Below are positions 57,010 through 64,000 of a stretch of DNA of 64,000 nt, piece by piece. How positions within the stretch are numbered: position 1 is the first letter of the stretch; every line of letters begins with the position of its first letter. Origin of the DNA: Sphingobium cloacae (GTDB lineage Bacteria; Pseudomonadota; Alphaproteobacteria; Sphingomonadales; Sphingomonadaceae); NCBI RefSeq assembly GCF_002355855.1, contig NZ_AP017655.1, positions 1,550,001 through 1,614,000 on the forward strand, in the 5' to 3' direction. Made by a program: the position numbers and the translations under genes. Below the pieces are notes generated by a model. It was not told the origin of the DNA. It did not search any database and was given only the letters and a program-made list of their open reading frames with translations.

Positions 57010-59004
57010 ATGATCTCCAGGAATATGATCTCACATATGGCGCTGATCGCGTCCTGCTGCTGGTTTACCCCGCTCCATGCGGAGGACGCCGAGGATTCCA
57101 TCATCGTCACCGGGAAAAGCCTTGAGGAAACGCTGCCCCAGGAACTGTCGCGCTACGGCCATGACATCGTGACCGTCGACGCCAGGCAGATCAAGGACAG
57201 CGCCGCCCTCGACGTCGCGCGCGCGCTGGAATCCGTGCCGGGCCTCTATATCCGGTCGCAATCCGGCCCCTTCAGCTATGTCGACGTGGCGCTCCAGGGC
57301 TCGCGTACCCAGGACGTGCTGTGGACATGGGACGGCATCCGCCTCAACAACCGGCTGTATGGCACGACTTCGCCCAATGACACATTGCCGGCCAGCATGA
57401 TCGAGCGCGTCGAGATATTGCGTGGCGGTGAAGGCCTTTTCTATGGCACGCAGGCCGCGGCAGGCGTGATCAATGTCGTCACGCGCGAGTTCACCGAAGA
57501 TTTCAACGGCCAGATCAACGGCAGCGTGGACAGCTTCGCCGGCACCAGCGTGGACGGCTATGCGCGCGGCTCGATCGACCGGCACAAGTTCGTCGTCTAT
57601 GCCGCGCACAACCGGTCGGAGGGCTACAGGCCCTATAGCCGGATCGAACCCAGCGCCACGGACCGCAAACGCGGCTACGATGTTTGGTCGGCGGGACTTA
57701 AATATCAGTTCGAACTGACCGACGACCTCAAGCTCAACGCCTTCTGGCAGCATACCGAGGCCAATCTCGACAACCTGACGCCCATTCGCGTCAACAAAAG
57801 CCGCAACGACCGGAACGAGGAGATCGCCAGCCTGCGCCTCGACTACACCGGCAGCGACACGGTGCAGTTCTTCCTCAAGGGATATTTCCACGATTGGAAA
57901 ACCGCTTACGTCAATATCCGCAATCCGATTCCGGCGGGTCCGCCAATCATCCTTTATCCGCCGGGCACCTTCTGGGGCTATCAGGACTATGGCGGCAGCG
58001 CGGTCGTGAAGCTGCGTCCGCATCGCGGCCTGGAATATCTGGTCGGCTATGACTATCAGAGCTTCAAGGGCCGCGACGACGTGCTTCTGATCGCGCCGAC
58101 CAAAGAGAGGGTGCATGCGGGCATCCTGCAGGTCCGCACGACCGACGACCTCTCGCGCAAGACGCGCCTTGCCGCCGGCCTGCGCTACAACAAGGCGAAG
58201 CAGGCCGAAAAGACGATATGGAACGTCAGCGGCCGATATGACTTCAGCGACGCCTTCTTCGCGGAGGCGAACGGGGGCACATCCTTCGTCCTTCCCGATG
58301 CGTCGCAGCTCTACGGCAACGATCCCTGCTGCGAGATCGGCAATCCCAACCTGAAGGCGGAGGAGAGCCTCAACCTCAACGCGTCGGTCGGCGGCAATAT
58401 CGCATCGGACTCCGGCCTCTTCCAATGGAAGGCTACATATTTCAACCGCCGGATCACCAATCTCATCGATTATGACTATGATAACCCCTCCTTCCCCAAC
58501 GGCACCTACATCAATGTGCCCAACAAGGTGAGGGCCCGGGGCGCGACGCTGGAACTGAATGCCGCGCTCGATGGTGGCCTCACGGCCAACGCCAGCTATA
58601 CTTGGTCGCGGGTCCGCAATCCCGGCAGCAGCGTTCAGCGCGACCGCAACCCCAAGCAATATGCGCGGGTCGGGATCGGCTATGCGCCCGCCGACAAACC
58701 CTTTGGAGCCAATATCGCGGTGATCTGGGCGGGCGACATCTATTCGACCCTGCCCGGATTTGGACGCCGCAACTATGGCAATTATGCCGTGGTCGATGCC
58801 GGCCTGCATTTCTATCCGGACGCCGGAAGGAAGCACAGGTTCGGTATCAATGTCGAAAATCTGTTCAACAAGGAATATGCCAGTGGAGGTTACCGGCGCG
58901 CGGTCAGCGATGCCGGGGTGCTGGATGGGACCAACAGCCCGTTCCTCTATTATCTGCGCGGCGTTCCCCGGACGCTCCGTGTGAGCTACGGCATCAGTTT
59001 CTGA
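57010..59004 (+). CDS. TonB-dependent outer membrane receptor
   Basis: 664 residues from the ATG at 57010, which has GGGAGG 7 nt upstream (an ATG at 57004 is too close to it). Signal peptide ending LHAEDAEDSIIVTGKSLEE, where DSIIVTG is the TonB box region; plug domain with VPGLYIRSQSGPFSYVDVAL and ASMIERVEILRGGEGLFYGT followed by QAAAGVINVV; then a beta-barrel ending in the typical RTLRVSYGISF. It imports a scarce ligand, probably a ferric or other metal chelate given the PepSY partner. Ligand unknown. Confidence 0.93.
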   Translation: MISRNMISHMALIASCCWFTPLHAEDAEDSIIVTGKSLEETLPQELSRYGHDIVTVDARQIKDSAALDVARALESVPGLYIRSQSGPFSYVDVALQGSRTQDVLWTWDGIRLNNRLYGTTSPNDTLPASMIERVEILRGGEGLFYGTQAAAGVINVVTREFTEDFNGQINGSVDSFAGTSVDGYARGSIDRHKFVVYAAHNRSEGYRPYSRIEPSATDRKRGYDVWSAGLKYQFELTDDLKLNAFWQHTEANLDNLTPIRVNKSRNDRNEEIASLRLDYTGSDTVQFFLKGYFHDWKTAYVNIRNPIPAGPPIILYPPGTFWGYQDYGGSAVVKLRPHRGLEYLVGYDYQSFKGRDDVLLIAPTKERVHAGILQVRTTDDLSRKTRLAAGLRYNKAKQAEKTIWNVSGRYDFSDAFFAEANGGTSFVLPDASQLYGNDPCCEIGNPNLKAEESLNLNASVGGNIASDSGLFQWKATYFNRRITNLIDYDYDNPSFPNGTYINVPNKVRARGATLELNAALDGGLTANASYTWSRVRNPGSSVQRDRNPKQYARVGIGYAPADKPFGANIAVIWAGDIYSTLPGFGRRNYGNYAVVDAGLHFYPDAGRKHRFGINVENLFNKEYASGGYRRAVSDAGVLDGTNSPFLYYLRGVPRTLRVSYGISF

Positions 59005-59008
59005 CGCG

Positions 59009-60541
59009 ATGCTGCTGCGACCCGTCCTCTTTCTGCACCGATGGCTGGGCATCGTTGTAGGCTTGCTCATGACGATCTGGTGCCTGTCCGGCTTCGTCAT
59101 GATGTATGTGGACTATCCGCGGCTGCTGCCCGCCGAGCAGTTGCAGGGGCTGGCGCCCCTGCAACTGCCCGATGCGGCCCGGCTCGATCATGTCGACCTG
59201 CCGCCCGCCCTGTCCCTGTCCCGCGCCAGTATCGAAATGATGGCGGACCGCCCGGTCCTTCGCATCGCGCCGGCCATGGGCGCAGACCGCTCCATCGAAC
59301 AGATGCGGATCACCGCGAACCGCTTCGATCTGGCGACCGGGGCCGCCCTTGAGCATGTGCCCTATCCCGAATTGCGGAAGGTCGCGGCGACATTCGGCCA
59401 GTACAGCGCGATCCATGGGGGCGTGGGAGCCCTCAAGGAAACGTCGATCGATCAGTGGAACGTCCAGGCCCATGGCATGAACGCACCGCTTTTTCGCGCC
59501 GACTATGCGGATCGGGCGGGAACGCAGGTCTATATCGCGGCGGCATCGGGCGAGGTCGTCCAGCAGACCACGCGCGCCGAGCGCTTCTGGGGTTGGCTGG
59601 GCGCTGTGCCGCACTGGCTTTATCCGACGCTTCTGCGACAAAATGGACCGCTCTGGGTTCAGGTTGTCATCTGGACTTCGTTGACCGGCTGCTTCCTCAC
59701 CCTGACCGGCCTGTGGGCCGGGGTGGCGCGGCTGCGCCGCAAGCGGGAAGGCGGGATCGGCTCCCCCTTTCGCGGCATCTGGTGGTGGCACCACATATTC
59801 GGCCTCTGGTTCGGCGTGCTGACCCTGACATGGGTCGCGAGCGGCCTGTTTTCCATGAATCCGTGGGGCTTTCTCGGCAGCATGGCGGGCTATACCGAAA
59901 GCCGGCAGCTTGCAGGCAGAATGGACTGGGCATCGGTCCGGGAAGCGTTCGCGGCGAGGCCCCGGCTTCCCGAAGATACGGTGCGCCTCGACGCCGCGCC
60001 GCTACGGGGCAGGATCTACCTCACCGCCACGACCAGATCGGGGCGGATCGTCCGGTTCGATGATGCGGGCCGTCCGGCACCTCTCGACAGAGCCGCGCTC
60101 ACGAAAGCGCTCGCCTATGTCGGCCCTCTTTCCAGACTGGACTTGCTGACCGAAGAGGACGGCTATTATTACAAGCATAAATATGAGGTGAAGCTGCCTG
60201 TCTGGCGCGCCATCCTCGCCAATCCGCAGGCGACGCGGCTTTATATAGACCCGGACTCCGGCACGCTCATCCGCGCGATCGATCGCGAAGGGCGCCGGTT
60301 CCGCTGGCTCATGAACGGCCTGCACAGCCTGGACCTGCCGGGTCTGCGGACAAGGCCGCTCTGGGACCTGGTCGTCCTGCCCCTGCTGGCGATGGTGACG
60401 CTGGTCTGCGCCACCGGCACATGGATGGGCATCGGCAAGCTCCGCCGCGATGCACGCCGGTGGAGACGCCGCCGCCGGAGAGCCGCCGAGGATCGCCTCA
60501 AGGCTCGTTCCAAAGCCACACCACGCCCCGCCAGCCCATAG
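59009..60541 (+). CDS. PepSY-associated membrane protein (putative siderophore/iron reductase)
   Basis: 510 residues, with its ATG 4 bp after the receptor stop. It begins with a helix (FLHRWLGIVVGLLMTIWCLS) and has further helices near residues 210-235, 255-285 and 450-475. PepSY-type periplasmic segments lie between (RFDLATGAALEHVPYPE; LYIDPDSGTLIRAI). Conserved His residues in the helices (HRWLG, WWHHIFGLWFG, LMNGLHSLDLPG) could bind haem. Members next to TonB receptors are thought to reduce ferric siderophores in the periplasm; that role is inferred here. Confidence 0.85.
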   Translation: MLLRPVLFLHRWLGIVVGLLMTIWCLSGFVMMYVDYPRLLPAEQLQGLAPLQLPDAARLDHVDLPPALSLSRASIEMMADRPVLRIAPAMGADRSIEQMRITANRFDLATGAALEHVPYPELRKVAATFGQYSAIHGGVGALKETSIDQWNVQAHGMNAPLFRADYADRAGTQVYIAAASGEVVQQTTRAERFWGWLGAVPHWLYPTLLRQNGPLWVQVVIWTSLTGCFLTLTGLWAGVARLRRKREGGIGSPFRGIWWWHHIFGLWFGVLTLTWVASGLFSMNPWGFLGSMAGYTESRQLAGRMDWASVREAFAARPRLPEDTVRLDAAPLRGRIYLTATTRSGRIVRFDDAGRPAPLDRAALTKALAYVGPLSRLDLLTEEDGYYYKHKYEVKLPVWRAILANPQATRLYIDPDSGTLIRAIDREGRRFRWLMNGLHSLDLPGLRTRPLWDLVVLPLLAMVTLVCATGTWMGIGKLRRDARRWRRRRRRAAEDRLKARSKATPRPASP

Positions 60542-60678
60542 AGCAACGACATTTCGCCGGGGCCATGGCGTGAATCGCCGCGATTTCGTCTGTCCAACCA
60601 GCCATCAGCCCCGATGTTGCCGCTTGTACCCATGGCTTGCCACGACCCGTTCCGTCGCGGCCCCGATCGTGGATGAAG

Positions 60679-62178
60679 CTATCCCTCGATCGACAGGCAG
60701 ACCGTCTTCATTTCCAGATAGTCGTCGAGGCCATATTTGGACCCTTCGCGCCCGAAACCGGATTCCTTGATGCCGCCGAAGGGGGCCACCTCTGTCGAGA
60801 TCAGCCCCGTATTGACGCCCACCATGCCATATTCGAGGCCTTCCGAGACCCGCCATATGCGAGCCAGATCGCGCGTGAACAGATAGGATGCCAGTCCCGC
60901 CGTCGTGTTGTTGGCCAAGCGGAGCGCTTCGGCCTCGTCTTCGAAGCGGACCAGACCTGCGACCGGTCCAAAAGTTTCTTCGCTGCACAACAGCGCATCG
61001 GGAGACACATCCGTCAGAACCGTGGGTGCGAAGAAAGAGCCGGCCCTGTCGAGCCTTGCGCCACCGGCCAATACCGTGGCGCCACGCGACACGGCATCCG
61101 TGACATGGGTTTCCACATCGTCCACCGCCTGATCGTTGATCAGCGGCCCCTGATCGCTGGGCCCCGCCAGACCGTTGCCGATCACGAAGCCACGGACACG
61201 CTCCGCGAGCTTCGTCGCGAAGGCGTCGTAAATCCCCCGCTGAACCAGGAAGCGGTTGGCGCATACGCAGGTCTGGCCCGTATTGCGGAACTTCGACGCG
61301 ATCGCGCCTTCGACCGCGGCATCGAGATCCGCATCGTCAAAGACGATGAACGGCGCATTGCCGCCCAGTTCGAGCGACAGGCGTTTCACCGTGCCCATGC
61401 ATTGGGCGGCAAGGCGCTTGCCGACGCCCGTCGAACCGGTGAAGGTCAGCTTGCGAATGCGCTGATCGCCGGTGAGCACGGGACCGATGCCCTGCGATCC
61501 GCCGGTAATTACATTGAAGACGCCCGGCGGAATGCCCGCATCTTCGCCGAGCTTGGCGAGCGCGAGCGCGGAAAATGGCGTGTAGCCCGAAGGCTTGAGC
61601 ACCATCGTGCATCCGACCGCCAGGGCGGGACCGGCCTTGCGCGTGATCATCGCGAGCGGGAAGTTCCACGGCGTTATCGCGGCAACGATCCCGATCGGCT
61701 GCCTCAGCACCATAAGGCGCCGGTCGGCGCGATGAGGCGTCAATATATCCCCATCGACGCGGCGCGCTTCCTCGGCGAACCATTCGAGATAGGAGGCCGC
61801 ATAGACGACCTCGTCACGCGCTTCCGACAAGGGCTTGCCCTGCTCCGCGGTCAGAATCCGGGCGAGGTCTTCCTTGTGCGCCAGGATCAGCTCGCTCCAA
61901 CGCCGCACGATGACGGCGCGCTCCTTGCCCGTCAGCGCTTTCCATCCGGCCAGCGCCTGCTCGGCCGCGTCGACGGCGGCGATAGCGTCGGCTTCCCCCA
62001 GGTTCGGAACGCTCGCGATCCGTTGGCCGGTGGCCGGATTGTAAACCGCTATCGTCTCGGCATGTCCTATCCATCGGCCGCCAAGATAGGCTTCCGTGCG
62101 GAGCAACGTCGGCTCGTCCAGTGTCGGAACGGACATGGCCTCCGCATCGGCCGTCAGACTTGTCTCAACTGATGTCAC
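60679..62178 (-). CDS. NAD(P)-dependent aldehyde dehydrogenase, succinate-semialdehyde type
   Basis: 499 residues from a GTG with AAGGA 6 nt upstream; an ATG at 62136 is an alternative. Motifs: PWNFPLAMITRKAGPALAVG, FTGSTGVGKRLAAQCMG, general base Glu in LSLELGGNAPF, catalytic Cys in NTGQTCVCANRFLVQ, and the C-terminal PFGGIKESGFGREGSKYGLD. The pattern is that of GabD-like enzymes that oxidise succinate or glutarate semialdehyde, but the aldehyde could be another catabolic intermediate. It lies 121 bp downstream of the monooxygenase on the same strand. Confidence 0.88.
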   Translation of the reverse strand: MTSVETSLTADAEAMSVPTLDEPTLLRTEAYLGGRWIGHAETIAVYNPATGQRIASVPNLGEADAIAAVDAAEQALAGWKALTGKERAVIVRRWSELILAHKEDLARILTAEQGKPLSEARDEVVYAASYLEWFAEEARRVDGDILTPHRADRRLMVLRQPIGIVAAITPWNFPLAMITRKAGPALAVGCTMVLKPSGYTPFSALALAKLGEDAGIPPGVFNVITGGSQGIGPVLTGDQRIRKLTFTGSTGVGKRLAAQCMGTVKRLSLELGGNAPFIVFDDADLDAAVEGAIASKFRNTGQTCVCANRFLVQRGIYDAFATKLAERVRGFVIGNGLAGPSDQGPLINDQAVDDVETHVTDAVSRGATVLAGGARLDRAGSFFAPTVLTDVSPDALLCSEETFGPVAGLVRFEDEAEALRLANNTTAGLASYLFTRDLARIWRVSEGLEYGMVGVNTGLISTEVAPFGGIKESGFGREGSKYGLDDYLEMKTVCLSIEG

Positions 62179-62299
62179 TGTGAATCCTTCGTCACTGCTT
62201 GCACTGGAAAAGCCCCCACGCTGACGGATGGGCTCCCAAAACTGGAGAATTACGCGAAGATGACGCCTTTTTCAAAGGGCGACGGATCGCGCGGCAGGA

Positions 62300-63511
62300 T
62301 CAGATGTCCTCGCAATCATTCGGGAGGCCGAAATAGAGGGCGCCCAGATTGCGGGCATAGGGCAAGGGATTGTTCATCGCATGCGCCCGGGCGCAATGGA
62401 TATCGAGGAACACCCGCTGTATCGCATTGCCCCGATAGATCGCCTTGCCGCCGCTATATTGCATCAGCTTGTCGATCTCGGTCACGCAGCGGGAGACCGT
62501 CATCGTCGTCGACGCTCCCAGTTCCGCCCTCCGCTCGAGCGTCCAGTCGTCAGTTTCCGCCCGCCGCAACAGTTCATGGATATCGCGATCGAGCACCAGC
62601 TTCATCTCGTCGATCGTCCGCCGGACCTCTACGACGGCCTGCTGGATCGTCGAATCCTGCGCGAGCCGAAGGCCGGTATATGTGGCGCGTTTCCCCTTGG
62701 TGGCGTCGATGAATGCGCTCACGGCCCGTTCGAGGGCGCCGATGGACGTGATCGCAACCGTCCGGTTGAAGAGCTGAGCGAAGGGAATCTTGTAGATCGC
62801 GGAATCATGGGCGGCATAACCCGGGCAGGTGAGCGCGAACATGTCATGCTCGCTTATCGTACGATATTCCGGCACGAAAACGTCATCGACGACGATATCG
62901 TTGCTGCCTGTCGCGCAAAGACCCATGACGTTCCAGTTCTCGACGATCCGGTAATCGGATCGCGGCAGGAGGAAGTGCCGCGCATCGGGCTTGCCCCCTT
63001 CGGTTTCCGGGGGAACCATGCCGCCCAATATGACCCACTGGCAATGCGCAGAGCCGCTCGAAAACGCCCAATGCCCGCTGAGCCGGAAGCCGCCCTCCAC
63101 GCGCTGCACCTTGCCGACCGGCATCTGCGACGAACTGATCCGGACCGTCGGGTCTTCGCCCCAGATGTCCTGTGCCGCGCGTTCGTCGAACAGGGCGACC
63201 TGCCAGTTGTGAACGGCAATGACGCCATAGACCCATGCGCTGCTCATGCACCCTTCGGCAAGGATGCGCGCGACGTCGCAATAGACGGCCGGCGACATCT
63301 CATAGCCGCCATATTTCGCCGGCTGCAAAATCTTGAAAAAGCCCGCGCGGTCGAAATCCTCGATCGTTTCGGCCGAAACCTGTCCCGCCGCATTGGCCGC
63401 CTGCTCGCGCTCCCGCAGGATCGGAACCATCTCCCGCGCGCGCGCGCGCAATTGGTCCGCAAGTTCCTCGCCGACATTTCCGTGCGGCTGTTCCAGCTCT
63501 GGTTTTGCCAT
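62300..63511 (-). CDS. Flavin-dependent monooxygenase oxygenase subunit (HsaA/HpaH-like, acyl-CoA dehydrogenase fold)
   Basis: 403 residues from the ATG at 63511 (MAKPELEQPHGN), with GAGAGG 6 nt upstream. It has the acyl-CoA dehydrogenase fold, with FFKILQPAKYGGYEMSP, SSAWVYGVIAVHNWQVALF, GFRLSGHWAFSSGSAHCQW and a C-terminal helix bundle with LMQYSGGKAIYRGNAIQRVF. The catalytic Glu of dehydrogenases is not evident, and the SG-W-F-SG segment is typical of group D two-component flavin monooxygenases that hydroxylate phenols or steroid intermediates. These need a separate FMN/FAD reductase; none is in the window. Together with the aldehyde dehydrogenase it suggests a catabolic unit. Confidence 0.82.
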   Translation of the reverse strand: MAKPELEQPHGNVGEELADQLRARAREMVPILREREQAANAAGQVSAETIEDFDRAGFFKILQPAKYGGYEMSPAVYCDVARILAEGCMSSAWVYGVIAVHNWQVALFDERAAQDIWGEDPTVRISSSQMPVGKVQRVEGGFRLSGHWAFSSGSAHCQWVILGGMVPPETEGGKPDARHFLLPRSDYRIVENWNVMGLCATGSNDIVVDDVFVPEYRTISEHDMFALTCPGYAAHDSAIYKIPFAQLFNRTVAITSIGALERAVSAFIDATKGKRATYTGLRLAQDSTIQQAVVEVRRTIDEMKLVLDRDIHELLRRAETDDWTLERRAELGASTTMTVSRCVTEIDKLMQYSGGKAIYRGNAIQRVFLDIHCARAHAMNNPLPYARNLGALYFGLPNDCEDI

Positions 63512-64000
63512 AAACATCCTCTCCCGAGCCAGTGATCGCTTCGCCATGAACTTTTCTCTCCCAAGCCAAGGGCCGCGAGACCATGGCTGTTTTGATAAAA
63601 CGCAACCGTTGAATCAGATTATGGCACACTGTTTACAAAACGCAATAACAACATTCCACGGTTGATCACGGGAATCCTGTGGCGCGGCTCATGGGACCAA
63701 TCGAGGCGGGCGTTCGCGCTTGACCGACTCGTCAATCCCATAATTCTCCACCGGAATGCCGGAATCAGCGCCGCCCAATCGCACCGCCTCGCCGGACCTT
63801 ATCTCGAAGGAGGTCGCTTTTTTTGCGATCATTCCATCGCGCGGCTGGTGCGAATAACCTGTCGCTTTCTCGATCCGGGCAGATGACCCGCCCGTCCATG
63901 AAATCGAGATGAATCGACCAAGGCAGGTTCCCGTCATATCGACGCGGGCGGACGCGGCTGGCCGTCATGACGCGCAGCAATCACCCATGTTTACAAAATC
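63512..64000. other. Right-edge region without a convincing gene
   Basis: About 490 bp upstream of the monooxygenase. It contains TGTTTACAAAA at 63630-63640 and again at 63988-63998, and the 9-mer AAAACGCAA at 63597-63605 and 63637-63645. Short minus-strand frames (63765-63980 and 63689-63937) have no recognisable product; they could be remnants or chance. The repeats may be regulator sites for the catabolic unit. Confidence 0.4.

Noticed and set aside
57031..59100. 689-codon minus-strand open frame opposite the TonB receptor
   Set aside because: The plus strand encodes a complete receptor with signal peptide, plug and barrel; the minus frame is its shadow.
63689..63980. Two short minus-strand frames at the right edge
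   Set aside because: Neither has a ribosome site or a motif I recognise; they overlap in different frames, so at most one could be real.

Overview
The window looks like a chromosomal segment of a sphingomonad (Sphingomonadaceae, probably Sphingobium or a close relative). Three things point there: a complete PhyR-NepR-EcfG general stress response (GSR) locus with a PhyP-type kinase, the PEP-CTERM/XrtA regulatory genes prsK and prsR beside an exopolysaccharide sugar transferase, and the alphaproteobacterial core operon rimP-nusA-ylxR-infB-rbfA-truB-rpsO-pnp. The DNA is GC rich and densely coded. I see no rRNA, tRNA, CRISPR array, prophage, integrase or insertion sequence.

Layout. 0-4 kb: exopolysaccharide glycosyltransferase, prsK and prsR, with prsR cut by the left edge. 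4-8.3 kb: GSR locus with ecfG, two small membrane proteins, phyR, divergent nepR and a kinase with a degenerate ATPase domain. 8.3-13 kb: tgt, an RpfF-like (DSF synthase type) crotonase, and a convergent membrane GGDEF-EAL protein. 13-17 kb: groES-groEL with a CIRCE operator, uspA and a YghU-type glutathione transferase. 17-23 kb: bamD-recN-ligA behind a HisKA_2 kinase. 23-33.6 kb: the transcription/translation operon, with a tautomerase and a secreted DUF6491-like protein inserted. 33.7-38.5 kb: a frameshifted DmdC-like acyl-CoA dehydrogenase with a TetR regulator, a cupin/zinc-ribbon pair and a CDP-alcohol phosphatidyltransferase. 38.7-43.5 kb: prkA-yeaH-spoVR. 43.7-46.6 kb: carboxylesterase, a 54-residue protein and PncC. 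46.6-54.1 kb: RND efflux operon divergent from its two-component system. 54-60.5 kb: LysR regulator, then a DUF/TonB receptor/PepSY cluster. 60.7-63.5 kb: semialdehyde dehydrogenase and a two-component flavin monooxygenase oxygenase subunit.

How it works together. Three strong matches to the sigma-EcfG consensus (GGAAC-N16/17-CGTT) lie before the 43-residue membrane protein/ecfG unit, before a 92-residue membrane protein and before pncC. A fourth, near-consensus match (GGAAC-N17-GTT) lies before nepR. They suggest an autoregulated stress circuit with two membrane microproteins of unknown function. The RpfF-like gene beside a GGDEF-EAL protein suggests fatty-acid signalling coupled to cyclic-di-GMP.

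Two core reading frames, nusA and the acyl-CoA dehydrogenase, each appear to lack one base. Adding one base restores a family-like protein in both. These are either assembly errors or recent mutations, and they should be resolved before the annotation is used.
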